From Methanobacterium sp. PtaU1.Bin097 (GTDB lineage: Archaea > Methanobacteriota > Methanobacteria > Methanobacteriales > Methanobacteriaceae), in the NCBI GenBank assembly GCA_002067325.1, contig MVQY01000103.1:1-5222 (forward strand): 5,222 nt of DNA, in the 5' to 3' direction. The position numbers and the translations under genes are program-made. The notes beneath the pieces were generated by a model. That model worked only from the letters and a program-made list of their open reading frames with translations. It was not told the DNA's origin and did no database searches. Shown here piece by piece: positions 5,086 to 5,222 of the stretch (positions within the stretch are counted from its first letter, which is position 1; the number at the start of each line of letters is the position of its first letter).

Positions 5086-5222
5086 TCATCCTATCCTACA
5101 TATCTTATACTCATTATTCTCATAAACCACCGTGGAATAAGGCGGAGTTTCCATTCCCACATCTAAAACTATGTATCCCACTTTATCCGTTATTATATCT
5201 AATTTTGTGAAGTTTCCACTCG
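5086..5222 (-). CDS. C-terminal fragment of a protein related to the GT-C membrane protein
   Basis: Only the last 44 codons are present (frame from 5220, TGA at 5088-5086); the gene continues beyond the right edge. The other two minus-strand frames close early, while this one reads as ordinary protein, including DKVGYIVLDVGMETPPY, VVYENNEY and a final KICRIG. Its last 33 residues align without gaps, end to end, with the last 33 of the GT-C protein encoded at 2500-4104. Shared residues include Y-x-x-L-x-x-GM-x-x-PPY, VY-x-N, and Y-x-IC three residues from the C-terminus; 14 of 33 are identical by hand count. It is therefore probably a paralogous GT-C-type membrane glycosyltransferase with the same extracellular tail. 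The body of the protein is unseen, so membrane topology and activity are inferred. Confidence 0.62.
   Translation of the reverse strand, partial: SGNFTKLDIITDKVGYIVLDVGMETPPYSTVVYENNEYKICRIG

Overview
The window looks like chromosomal DNA from a methanogenic archaeon, most likely of the Methanobacterium type. Three things point there. The left edge carries the start of an archaeal-type phosphohexose mutase (GlmM family). Next to it is an archaeoflavoprotein of the AfpA / dihydromethanopterin reductase family, which is known mainly from methanogens and Archaeoglobus. The gaps between genes are AT-rich and contain archaeal-style TATA/BRE elements and partial Shine-Dalgarno sites. The organism is inferred; no rRNA or other marker is present.

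Layout. Positions 1-80 (minus) are the N-terminal 26 codons of a glmM-like gene. It diverges, across a gap of about 200 bases, from a plus-strand flavoprotein gene (284-841). That gene converges on a minus-strand two-gene operon, and a hairpin lies between them. The operon reads right to left: first a 534-residue polytopic GT-C-type membrane protein (2500-4104), then, 15-24 bases later, a membrane-anchored exported protein with three cell-wall-binding-repeat-2-like units and a Trp-rich C-terminal domain (892-2484). Upstream, across a 266-base divergent promoter region, a TetR/AcrR regulator runs on the plus strand (4371-4982). Beyond a short region with a 24-bp tandem repeat, the right edge holds the last 44 codons of another minus-strand gene (5086-5222).

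How the genes may work together. The GT-C protein and the repeat protein look like one cell-surface module: a lipid-linked-sugar glycosyltransferase (or oligosaccharyltransferase-like enzyme) plus an exported protein rich in N-glycosylation sequons and Trp. The divergent TetR gene is the natural candidate regulator, and a near-palindrome covers its own TATA box. The partial gene at the right edge has a C-terminus that aligns without gaps to the end of the GT-C protein (14 of 33 identical by hand count). The locus therefore probably carries at least two related GT-C-like proteins on either side of the regulator. The left part (mutase, flavoprotein) looks like ordinary housekeeping or cofactor metabolism with no visible link to the surface module.

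No tRNA, rRNA, CRISPR array, insertion sequence or complete mobile element was seen. No gene-free stretch exceeds 300 bases; the two largest (81-283 and 4105-4370) are both divergent promoter regions.
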